5,268 nt of DNA, from NCBI GenBank assembly GCA_021792355.1, contig JAJYUV010000070.1, forward strand, positions 1-5,268, read 5' to 3'. This stretch comes from Thermoplasmata archaeon. GTDB lineage: Archaea > Thermoplasmatota > Thermoplasmata > Thermoplasmatales > GCA-001856825. Made by a program: the position numbers and the translations under genes. Of the stretch, positions 1 through 5,268 are shown piece by piece; within the stretch, counting starts at the first letter, position 1, and each line of letters opens with the position of its first letter. The notes beneath the pieces are model-generated. The model had not been told where the DNA came from, did no database searches, and saw only the letters and a program-made list of their open reading frames with translations.

Positions 1-109
1 ACCCAATTATTTGAAAAAATGAACTACATCCACCCAAATTATTGAAATTGGGCAAGATTTAGGCAAGATTCCTTAGAATGAGATAGGATAGTGAAATTAA
101 TTAGGATAG
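1..109. repeat. Cluster of short direct repeats
   Basis: Three repeat pairs lie close together. ACCCAATTATTTGAAA at 1-16 recurs imperfectly at 32-47 (13 of 16 bases match). GGCAAGATT occurs at 51-59 and 62-70, an 11-base period. TAGGATAG occurs at 84-91 and 102-109. Within them, CCCAAATT (33-40) and AAATTGGG (45-52) form an imperfect hairpin with a 4-base loop. The repeats are seen directly. A role as an operator, a decayed repeat or simple A/T-rich drift cannot be decided. Confidence 0.5.
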
Positions 110-116
110 GTTTTAG

Positions 117-143
117 TCATAGGTACCTGTGAACGGTATAAAG
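117..143 (+). promoter_or_regulatory. Near-palindrome beside a TATA-like box
   Basis: TCATAGGTACCTGTGA (117-132) is self-complementary apart from one T:G position on each side of its centre. Four bases later comes TATAAAG (137-143), which resembles an archaeal TATA box for plus-strand transcription starting near 165. A palindrome next to a TATA box is a common place for a dimeric archaeal regulator to bind. No plus-strand gene follows within the window, so the site is either for a small RNA or fortuitous. Confidence 0.25.
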
Positions 144-259
144 TGACACGTTTTCTCTCAGGTAGTGCCGAAGTTACTCGACACTCTTTCAGTTTGAATT
201 TGAACCATTGCCACTAACCTGGCTCTGCATATCTTTAGTACTAACATCTAGAAAACGCA

Positions 260-271
260 AGTATTTATACT
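260..271. promoter_or_regulatory. Symmetric TATA-like box
   Basis: AGTATTTATACT is a perfect inverted repeat around a central TT. On the minus strand it reads TATAAATA, close to the archaeal TATA box, and would place a start near 240. It could drive a minus-strand transcript running out of the left edge. Being symmetric, it could in principle work in either direction. No start codon with a long reading frame follows inside the window. Confidence 0.3.
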
Positions 272-313
272 GACGTTAGCGCTCCCCCAATTAAGATGCA
301 TTCCCCGAAGCAA

Positions 314-341
314 ATCCGCAATTGTAATTCTGGTTACGGAT
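314..341 (-). terminator. Possible hairpin after the NifX-like gene
   Basis: ATCCG (314-318) and CGGAT (337-341) can pair across an 18-base loop, 9 bases past the stop codon of the gene. A competing 4-base stem (324-327 with 334-337) overlaps it. There is no T-run on the minus strand after it, and archaeal termination relies mainly on T-runs, so this is a weak candidate. Confidence 0.15.
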
Positions 342-349
342 AACAAATG

Positions 350-691
350 TTAGATCAAGATTCTTGAGACGACATCAGAAAGCGTATTACCCTCTATATT
401 TAGTATTTTAATCCCGGCCTTGGTGAAATCTTCCACTGCCCTCGGCCCAATTCGCATTGCTACAATAGCATCTGGATTTAGATCTAGGATTGTTTTGTGA
501 ATAGATGAGGCCTTCATTTTCTCATCTTCATTTCTGTTTTCATCGTGAGGGCCTTCTCCATTAACAAATTTCAAGGACTTGATTTTACCTTCTAAAACTT
601 CGACCACAGCCAAGTACGGAGCTCGACCGAAGTGCTGCGAAATCCTAGAATTTTCATCATTTCTTTCCAGAACTGGCACAATAACTCTCAT
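350..691 (-). CDS. NifX/NafY-like iron-molybdenum cofactor family protein
   Basis: A small cytoplasmic protein of 113 residues in the dinitrogenase iron-molybdenum cofactor fold family (NifX/NafY/NifB C-terminal type, MTH1175-like). Members bind or carry Fe-S or metal clusters. What shows this: an N-terminal beta strand starting MRVIVPV, the family motif SQHFGRAP at residues 18-25, a GPHDEN segment near 48-53, and IGPRAVEDF at 81-89 followed by AGIKI, which matches the family's usual GPRA-x-AGI pattern. Length is normal for single-domain archaeal members. I chose the ATG at 691 over the in-frame TTG at 724: the protein then begins at the family's first strand, and the TATA-like box at 711-718 predicts a transcript beginning at about this ATG. 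The longer form would need the TATA box to be coding. No nitrogenase or NifB gene is nearby, so a nitrogen fixation role is not supported. A general cluster-handling or redox role is an inference. Confidence 0.85.
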   Translation of the reverse strand: MRVIVPVLERNDENSRISQHFGRAPYLAVVEVLEGKIKSLKFVNGEGPHDENRNEDEKMKASSIHKTILDLNPDAIVAMRIGPRAVEDFTKAGIKILNIEGNTLSDVVSRILI

Positions 692-710
692 AATGGACAA
701 TCTGACCGCG

Positions 711-718
711 ATATTTAA
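711..718 (-). promoter_or_regulatory. TATA-like box of the NifX-like gene
   Basis: The minus strand reads TTAAATAT, centred about 24 bases before the A of the ATG at 691. With the usual archaeal spacing of about 25 bases from box centre to start site, transcription would begin at or within a few bases of the start codon, giving a leaderless message. No Shine-Dalgarno sequence is visible before that ATG, which agrees. Confidence 0.5.
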
Positions 719-795
719 GGACAATTTCCTTCCAAGGTTAGACAGATCATTTAGCTAGGCCCAATCACACGTTGAGAAATGAATGGATGACCCTC

Positions 796-3279
796 TTAAT
801 TCGCACCTTTCCCAGATATGGGTGCTAGACCGAATTTTTTAAATGTCAGGTATTTTGGAATATCAAAGGCAATGGTAACTAGAGCGGAGTATGCCAGGAC
901 AAGCAGAACAATTTCCGGATCAAGCGGGATCATAAGGCCGATGCCAAATATTCCGATGAGAACAAATCCAACAACCGTTCCTAAAACCGATAATTGTAGA
1001 GCTTTTCCGGGTCGAGAGGACAAGAAACGTCTTCTCTCCCTGACTATCAGTATCCTAAACTGACTCCCAAAAATTACGTTTAAAGCAACCACAGTTTGTA
1101 CCTGAAGGATTGATAGCCCCAGATATTTCAGGGAAACGAATACGAGTACCAGCGTCTGAGCAATGAACATAGCTCCTATGACGGCAGAAGATAGGGTTAT
1201 GTTTTTCATTCCCCATTCTCTTGGACTTAGGGCACTTTCCACATTGTCTGATGATATTGACATAGTGGCAAAGTCGTTGGAGAAGAGGATCAAGACCATT
1301 CCCATTAGAGTAATTGCAAGTGCATGGAGCCAGAAGAATCCCACGGTGAGAACAACGACGACCTGTATTACCTTTGTCATTTTGTTGATGACCCACGTAA
1401 GCATACGCTCGAAGGTCTTCCTGCTGACATTTATGGTATCCACTATCACCTTCAGCCCTTCTTCCGTCAGGACAACTGCGGCAGAGGCTTTAGCAACATC
1501 TGTTGCGTTGCTTACGGCAATGCCCATTTCAGCCTGTTTTAGGGCGGGTGCGTCGTTCACTCCATCTCCTGTCATTCCTACCTGATGACCCTTTGACTGA
1601 GAGAGCTTGACTATCCTGTACTTGTCCTCCGGATATATTTCTGCAATTCCGTTGATCTTCTCAATGTTCCTCACTTGTTCTTCATCACTGAACCCCTGGA
1701 TGTCAGATAGCTTCAATATCTCGGGTCCAAACCCCGTCCGCTGAGCTATCTCTCTAGCTATTGCAGCGTTATCCCCAGTCAGCATGATGGGTCTTATACC
1801 AAGTCTCTTCACCTCAGTTATTGCCTCTTTTGAGTCTGGCCTCGCCGGGTCGGCCAGCGCTAAAAGACCGACGAAACTAAAATTTTCCGTCCTATCGTCA
1901 ATTGACTTTGCGACACCGAGAGTCCTGTACCCTTTAATGGATAAATCTTCTACCGTTTTGTTGATCGAATTCTTAGCACCATCGTCTAATCCCTTGCAGA
2001 GTCCTACTATCACCTGTGGAGCTCCTTTAATTGACTTGAACTGGTTCCCCTGTGAATCTACAATGGTACCTTCTGATCGTTTGGTAGATGGATCAAAGGG
2101 CACAAACGAAACCTGCTTATACGAACCAGTATAGTCCCTCAGAGTTTTTGCGTGTTTAATGACTGCTAGGTCTATCAGATCCTTTCCTTCGTCCTTGGAA
2201 GCGAGCGCTCCGTAAAGCGTTACTTCGTTCTGACTGAACGTGGAGAACGGTATTACGTCTGCGACCTCTAGGCTATTCTGCGTCACCGTACCTGTCTTGT
2301 CCAGGAAGAGTGTGTCTATTGATGCAGCGTCTTCCACGGAGTCAAGCTTGGTAACCAAAGCTCCCCTCTTTGCCAGTTCAAGAGCACTATAGGCCTGAGC
2401 TATGGAAAGTACCGCCGGTAACGCAACAGGAATCGCTGCCATCAGGAAAATCACGGCGAATGTTACAATTGCAACTAGCCCATCATCAACGTGGAATACC
2501 ACTGCGTAAATAGTTGTTATTGAGACTGCAGTCACTCCCAGATACAGCATGTACCGAACTATTGACATCATAATCTCTTCTTGGTGAGATTTCGGTTTAG
2601 CCATTTTGACAAGCTCTGCGGTTCTACCGAAGTAGGTATTGACACCAGTATTTACAGCGACAGCAGTGGCCTCTCCTCTCTTGACTATGGATCCGGAGTA
2701 AACGAGATTTGGCCTTTCTGCTTTCGCTGGTAGTGACTCCCCTGTAAGGGCAGATTGATCAACGGAGACATCTCCGCTAAGTATCTTGGCGTCTGCAGGT
2801 ATTATATCTCCTAGACCAAGTACAAAAACGTCCCCTGGCACAATTTCTCTGGCATCTATTATTACCCACTTTCCATCCCTGAGGAGCTTCACCTTTATAG
2901 CGAGCCTCTTCTTGAGGAGCTCTAGAGCCTTACCGGCACCCTGAGAGTGCCGAAATCCGATCACTGCGTTGATAGTGAGCAATACAACGATAACTATTGC
3001 TTCAACAAGATGACCTATAAGATATGATAGAGTAGCCGCGAACTCCAGCAACCATGGCATTGGACCCCAATAACGCTTGAGGAACGACAGGAGCGGGTTA
3101 ACCTTCTTCTCTGATACTTCATTATACCCATATTTTTTAATCCTATTCTGGGCTTCAGATTCCGAGAGCCCTTCTTCCGAGACCTCAAGTTGCTTCAAAG
3201 TTTCCTCTATTGTTTTCTCCTTGTAGTCTGAATCTTTCCTCGATAACCCCTGTTGTTCATTAGACATCTTTATCGCCAT
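796..3279 (-). CDS. Plasma-membrane type proton-exporting P-type ATPase (P3A)
   Basis: An integral membrane pump of 827 residues that uses ATP to move H+ out of the cell. All P-type landmarks are present: TGES (179-182) in the actuator domain, DKTGT with the phosphorylated aspartate D327, KGAPQ (418-422) in the nucleotide domain, DPARPDSK (478-485), TGDN (501-504) and GDGVNDAP (571-578). I count ten likely membrane segments, near 74-88, 91-110, 241-263, 268-292 (with PVALP, 284-288), 628-650, 653-672, 693-717, 724-745, 762-785 and 788-806. Aligned by eye with plant AHA2, the proton-binding Asp684 and its neighbour match N668-D669, and Asn106 matches N104, so H+ is the best substrate. The AHA2 Arg655 position appears to be Q639. 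The protein ends about 20 residues after the last membrane segment, so the plant C-terminal autoinhibitory domain is absent. The ATG at 3279 is preferred by its TATA-like box; an ATG at 3267 is possible. It is probably transcribed alone. A Mg2+ or Ca2+ pump is unlikely. Confidence 0.95.
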   Translation of the reverse strand: MAIKMSNEQQGLSRKDSDYKEKTIEETLKQLEVSEEGLSESEAQNRIKKYGYNEVSEKKVNPLLSFLKRYWGPMPWLLEFAATLSYLIGHLVEAIVIVVLLTINAVIGFRHSQGAGKALELLKKRLAIKVKLLRDGKWVIIDAREIVPGDVFVLGLGDIIPADAKILSGDVSVDQSALTGESLPAKAERPNLVYSGSIVKRGEATAVAVNTGVNTYFGRTAELVKMAKPKSHQEEIMMSIVRYMLYLGVTAVSITTIYAVVFHVDDGLVAIVTFAVIFLMAAIPVALPAVLSIAQAYSALELAKRGALVTKLDSVEDAASIDTLFLDKTGTVTQNSLEVADVIPFSTFSQNEVTLYGALASKDEGKDLIDLAVIKHAKTLRDYTGSYKQVSFVPFDPSTKRSEGTIVDSQGNQFKSIKGAPQVIVGLCKGLDDGAKNSINKTVEDLSIKGYRTLGVAKSIDDRTENFSFVGLLALADPARPDSKEAITEVKRLGIRPIMLTGDNAAIAREIAQRTGFGPEILKLSDIQGFSDEEQVRNIEKINGIAEIYPEDKYRIVKLSQSKGHQVGMTGDGVNDAPALKQAEMGIAVSNATDVAKASAAVVLTEEGLKVIVDTINVSRKTFERMLTWVINKMTKVIQVVVVLTVGFFWLHALAITLMGMVLILFSNDFATMSISSDNVESALSPREWGMKNITLSSAVIGAMFIAQTLVLVFVSLKYLGLSILQVQTVVALNVIFGSQFRILIVRERRRFLSSRPGKALQLSVLGTVVGFVLIGIFGIGLMIPLDPEIVLLVLAYSALVTIAFDIPKYLTFKKFGLAPISGKGAN

Positions 3280-3311
3280 ACGAAGGTTGGACTTGAAATG
3301 GAATCGCTGGG

Positions 3312-3320
3312 TTATTTAGG
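3312..3320 (-). promoter_or_regulatory. TATA-like box of the proton ATPase gene
   Basis: The minus strand reads CCTAAATAA, preceded by an A-run (CAAAAA) where a BRE would sit. Its centre is about 36 bases before the ATG at 3279, so transcription should begin near 3289 and leave a leader of about 10 bases. No good Shine-Dalgarno match lies in that leader. This supports an independent transcript for the ATPase rather than read-through from the radical SAM operon. Confidence 0.5.
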
Positions 3321-3376
3321 TTTTTGACATGACTCTATGGGAGTGTCTCGGTGCGTTTCCAATACTATCTCCATCT

Positions 3377-3384
3377 CTTTTAAG
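3377..3384. promoter_or_regulatory. Palindromic TATA-like sequence in the gap before the ATPase gene
   Basis: CTTTTAAG is a palindrome up to its central bases and reads CTTAAAAG on the minus strand. It could be a second, weaker upstream promoter for the ATPase with a start near 3354 and a leader of about 75 bases. It is closer to a TATA box than most of the gap but could be chance. The rest of the gap (3280-3426) shows no clear terminator for the upstream radical SAM gene: there is no T-run of five or more on the minus strand just after its stop. Confidence 0.2.
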
Positions 3385-3426
3385 TCCATCCATCTTCAAT
3401 CCGTCTATTGAATGAAATATGAGCAC

Positions 3427-4899
3427 TTATGGATCATTACCTCGTAGAAGAATACTTGGTTTCATCTGTTGACCTACATCTGATATCGTCCCTTCCTGAG
3501 GTTCCTTTGATAAAAATTCACCCTGCCTGAATGCGACCATCGCCTTGGAGTAATAAGGAATTATTCTCTTGAAGATGAACCCGTGATCTCTCAGCAGGTC
3601 ATTAAGAAGATAAGTTGGTCTAAGATAGAAATAAGCATATGCCTTCCCCAACCATCCAAGAATCTTCCTGTCGCTGAAATTCTTCAGTTTCATTACAGGA
3701 TTCAGAGTTGTATATTTTCTCCAATCCATAGTCCTTATGAGGCTGTTGGACTTTGCCAGGTCCCATAAACGGGTCCCAGGATAAGGAGTGGCTATGGTAA
3801 ATTGTGCAATCTTTACTTTTACCTTTTTTGAGAATCTAATAGTATTTTTCATATCCTCTACAGTATCATCTGGGAACCCTATGATGAACGACCCAAGAGT
3901 GTGTAGCCCAGCTGCATTGCCTTTCTTAACAGAATCTATAGCCTGTTGCAACTTGATACCTTTTCCTATGAAGTCAAGCGTTTTCTGGTTCCCGGATTCT
4001 ATTCCAAAGTAAATCGTGTGCGCACCTGAATCTTTCATTGCTTTGGCTATCTCGTCGTTGAACAGGTTGACTCTGGCTGATCCGGACCACTTTATGTCTA
4101 GTTTCTCGGCCTTTATCTTGTTTGCTATCTCCACTGCCCTCTTCATGTTCAAGGTGAATGTGTCGTCCAGGAATTCAACCTCGTGAATGTTGTAATCATA
4201 GACGAGCCTCCTCAGTTCTGTCAGGACCCTGTCAGTACTGTGCCCTCTCCATATCTTTCCGAATTGAAGTGAGGAAGAACAAAATATGCAGTTGTAGGGG
4301 CATCCCCTAGATGTCATAAGAGTTCCAAACCTCTTTGTTCCTGCCACATACTTATCCATGGGGAGAAGGTCTATCGCAGGAAGAGGTATGGTATCCACAT
4401 CTTTTATCAGATTTTCAGGTGGTGTTACCACAATTTTATCTGAAGTACGATAAGATAACCCTTTGATATCTTTAATATCCTTTTTCCCCTTTAAGTACAA
4501 AAGAAGGTTTGAGAATATAGTCTCTCCCTCTCCTGCAATCGTGAAGTCAATGTTTGGGGATTCTCTAAGAGTTGTCTCTTGGGTAAACGTGACGTGAGGT
4601 CCACCGATCGCTATCTTGACATCCTCATTATAATTCTTTGCTATTTCTGCAACTTTGTATGCGTCAGGAATCATGGAGGTTGTAGAAGTTAACCCAACTA
4701 GATCTGGATCGAATTTTTGAATCTGTTCCCTCACATTTTCAAACGTATAGTCCGAAGCTATGGAATCTACTATTCGGACCTCTTCCCCTTGATCTCTCGC
4801 TATTGATGCGAGATATGCAAGACCTAGTGGCGGTCCCGTTACACCTATTACTGACTTTATTACCGAATCAGTTGGTGGGGACAGTAGCAATATTTTCAT
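3427..4899 (-). CDS. B12-binding domain radical SAM protein (class B)
   Basis: A cytoplasmic or membrane-associated radical SAM enzyme of 490 residues. Residues 1-130 form a Rossmann-like cobalamin-binding domain (MKILLLSPP, then GPPLGLAYLAS near 22-32, LVGLTSTTSM near 67-76, IGGPHVT near 98-104, GEGE at 123-126). The classical DxHxxG cobalamin ligand is absent, as is usual in this class. The radical SAM core follows with CPYNCIFC (C200, C204, C207) for the 4Fe-4S cluster, then FLDDTF (243-248), a GIESG motif (299-303) and IIGFPDDT (339-346). The last ~90 residues are a family-specific tail with an aromatic stretch near 420-430. Family members catalyse methylations, ring formations or C-C couplings on lipids, tetrapyrroles, bacteriocins and other substrates (for example BchE and HpnP, and related archaeal lipid enzymes). 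The substrate here is not determined; archaeal membrane lipid or tetrapyrrole modification are guesses. It overlaps the upstream SPASM gene by 32 bases and has its own ribosome binding site, so the two are probably cotranscribed. Confidence 0.93.
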   Translation of the reverse strand: MKILLLSPPTDSVIKSVIGVTGPPLGLAYLASIARDQGEEVRIVDSIASDYTFENVREQIQKFDPDLVGLTSTTSMIPDAYKVAEIAKNYNEDVKIAIGGPHVTFTQETTLRESPNIDFTIAGEGETIFSNLLLYLKGKKDIKDIKGLSYRTSDKIVVTPPENLIKDVDTIPLPAIDLLPMDKYVAGTKRFGTLMTSRGCPYNCIFCSSSLQFGKIWRGHSTDRVLTELRRLVYDYNIHEVEFLDDTFTLNMKRAVEIANKIKAEKLDIKWSGSARVNLFNDEIAKAMKDSGAHTIYFGIESGNQKTLDFIGKGIKLQQAIDSVKKGNAAGLHTLGSFIIGFPDDTVEDMKNTIRFSKKVKVKIAQFTIATPYPGTRLWDLAKSNSLIRTMDWRKYTTLNPVMKLKNFSDRKILGWLGKAYAYFYLRPTYLLNDLLRDHGFIFKRIIPYYSKAMVAFRQGEFLSKEPQEGTISDVGQQMKPSILLRGNDP

Positions 4900-5268
4900 T
4901 CTTGATACTCACCTGTTCTTCACCAGTCAGTTTGATTACTACTTCTTCGTATGCCTTTTCATTGAGTACACAACCAGGATCAGATTGCATATAGTCTCCA
5001 AAATAGCCGTAGGCCCTTGCCCTACATCCTCCGCACGAATACTTGAAAGGACACGTTCCGCAAACTCCCTCTAGTTCGTCTCTGTTTCTCAGATCCTGCA
5101 GTACCTTGGAGTCCCTCCAGATTTCATTGAAATCTGTCTTTAGTACGTTTCCAACCCTTATTGGTAAGAATACACAAGGTTCGAGGTCCCCGTTGTCTTC
5201 CAAGGCAGCATAGATTCTTCCAGCACCGCAGCCACCTAGAAATTCTGCCATTGCGATTCCGTTTGACC
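4868..5268 (-). CDS. Radical SAM protein, C-terminal SPASM domain (AhbC/AhbD/NirJ-like), 5' end outside the window
   Basis: The reading frame is open to the right edge. The ATG at 5251 is only an internal methionine, because the frame continues upstream (…S-N-G-I-A before it) and the domain begins at once. Only the last ~132 residues are seen; the radical SAM core with its CxxxCxxC motif should lie beyond 5268. Numbered from that methionine, the visible part is a SPASM domain with cysteines at C8 and C26 in the pattern C-x12-G-x4-C, then C64, C67, C73 and C76 (C-x2-C-x5-C-x2-C), then C93. These would hold one or two auxiliary 4Fe-4S clusters. The stretch CGGCRARAY followed by GDY…DPGC is typical of the AhbC/AhbD/NirJ group of haem and haem d1 synthesis enzymes and of related archaeal SPASM proteins of unknown function. 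A haem-pathway role is therefore plausible but not shown. It ends with TGA at 4868-4870, inside the start of the next gene, suggesting translational coupling. Its promoter is outside the window. Confidence 0.85.
   Translation of the reverse strand, partial: SNGIAMAEFLGGCGAGRIYAALEDNGDLEPCVFLPIRVGNVLKTDFNEIWRDSKVLQDLRNRDELEGVCGTCPFKYSCGGCRARAYGYFGDYMQSDPGCVLNEKAYEEVVIKLTGEEQVSIKNENIATVPTN
4909..4914 (-). promoter_or_regulatory. Shine-Dalgarno site of the B12-radical SAM gene
   Basis: The minus strand reads AGGTGA, a full match to the archaeal anti-Shine-Dalgarno core, ending 9 bases before the ATG at 4899. It lies inside the coding sequence of the upstream SPASM gene. It settles the start codon and shows translation of an internal operon gene, in contrast with the short or leaderless starts of the ATPase and NifX-like genes. 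Confidence 0.8.

Larger units (their letters stand above)
1..349. other. Gene-free region with repeats and TATA-like boxes
   Basis: I find no convincing coding region here on either strand; the longest frames starting with ATG are about 13-16 codons. The stretch follows the stop codon of the NifX-like gene. It is not featureless. The first 110 bases contain short direct repeats and an imperfect hairpin. A 16-base near-palindrome at 117-132 sits directly before a plus-strand TATA-like box at 137-143. A second, symmetric TATA-like box lies at 260-271. It could hold a small RNA, or the control region of genes beyond the left edge. No tRNA fold was found. A plus-strand frame open at the left edge ends at 45 after 14 codons and could be the tail of a gene outside the window, but nothing supports that. 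Confidence 0.6.

Noticed and set aside
1..45. A plus-strand frame from the left edge ending in TGA at 43-45 (14 codons)
   Set aside because: It is too short to show any family and the sequence there is explained equally well by short A/T-rich repeats.
1..110. A CRISPR-like array formed by the repeats near the left edge
   Set aside because: The repeats are only 8-16 bases, differ from one another and have irregular spacing; there are no uniform repeat-spacer units.
190..215. A tRNA-like T-arm: the minus strand reads GGTTCAAATTC
   Set aside because: Only about three pairs of the T stem form, and no acceptor, anticodon or D arm can be placed around it.
692..724. An 11-residue N-terminal extension of the NifX-like protein from a TTG at 724
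   Set aside because: The extension overlaps the TATA-like box and adds residues before the family's first strand; the ATG at 691 fits both the fold and the promoter.
818..2134. Plus-strand open frames at 818-1063, 1163-1585, 1324-1542 and 1784-2134, and a minus-strand frame at 1055-1396
   Set aside because: All lie inside the proton ATPase gene, whose motifs are continuous in its own frame. Their translations show no recognisable domain, so they are shadow frames.
3410..3450. A short plus-strand ORF beginning with the ATG at 3414
   Set aside because: It has 11 codons, no ribosome binding site and overlaps the end of the B12-radical SAM gene in antisense.
3583..4994. Plus-strand open frames at 3583-3768, 3788-4012 and 4803-4994
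   Set aside because: They are antisense to the two radical SAM genes, show no family motifs and have no supported start site.

Overview
The window looks like archaeal chromosomal DNA of mid-40s % G+C (judged by eye). The evidence is indirect but consistent. Two gene starts lie about 25-35 bases behind A/T-rich TATA-like boxes, with little or no leader. The one gene start inside an operon has a Shine-Dalgarno site (AGGTGA). The protein set fits too: a P3A-type proton ATPase without the eukaryotic regulatory tail, a B12-binding radical SAM enzyme, an AhbC/AhbD/NirJ-like SPASM protein, and a small NifX/NafY-like protein. Thermoplasmata or Sulfolobales-like acidophiles would fit, but the sequence alone does not fix the lineage.

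Layout: all four recognisable genes are on the minus strand, so transcription runs from right to left. At the right edge is the 3' part of a radical SAM/SPASM gene (4868 to beyond 5268). It overlaps by 32 bases the start of a B12-binding radical SAM gene (3427-4899), which has its own ribosome binding site inside the upstream gene. A 147-base gap (3280-3426) carries the TATA-like box of the P-type H+-ATPase gene (796-3279). A 104-base gap (692-795) carries the TATA-like box of a NifX/NafY-like gene (350-691), whose predicted transcript begins at or next to its start codon. Bases 1-349 hold no convincing gene, but they contain short direct repeats, two near-palindromes and two TATA-like boxes.

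Functionally there are three units. The radical SAM pair is an operon and probably acts in one cofactor, tetrapyrrole or lipid modification pathway; the substrate cannot be read from the sequence. The ATPase exports protons using ATP and probably serves pH homeostasis or membrane energisation. The NifX-like protein is an orphan iron-sulfur or metallocluster-handling protein with no nitrogenase genes in view. The most noteworthy point is the tight coupling of two different radical SAM classes (SPASM type and B12 type). No CRISPR array, insertion sequence, tRNA or rRNA was seen.
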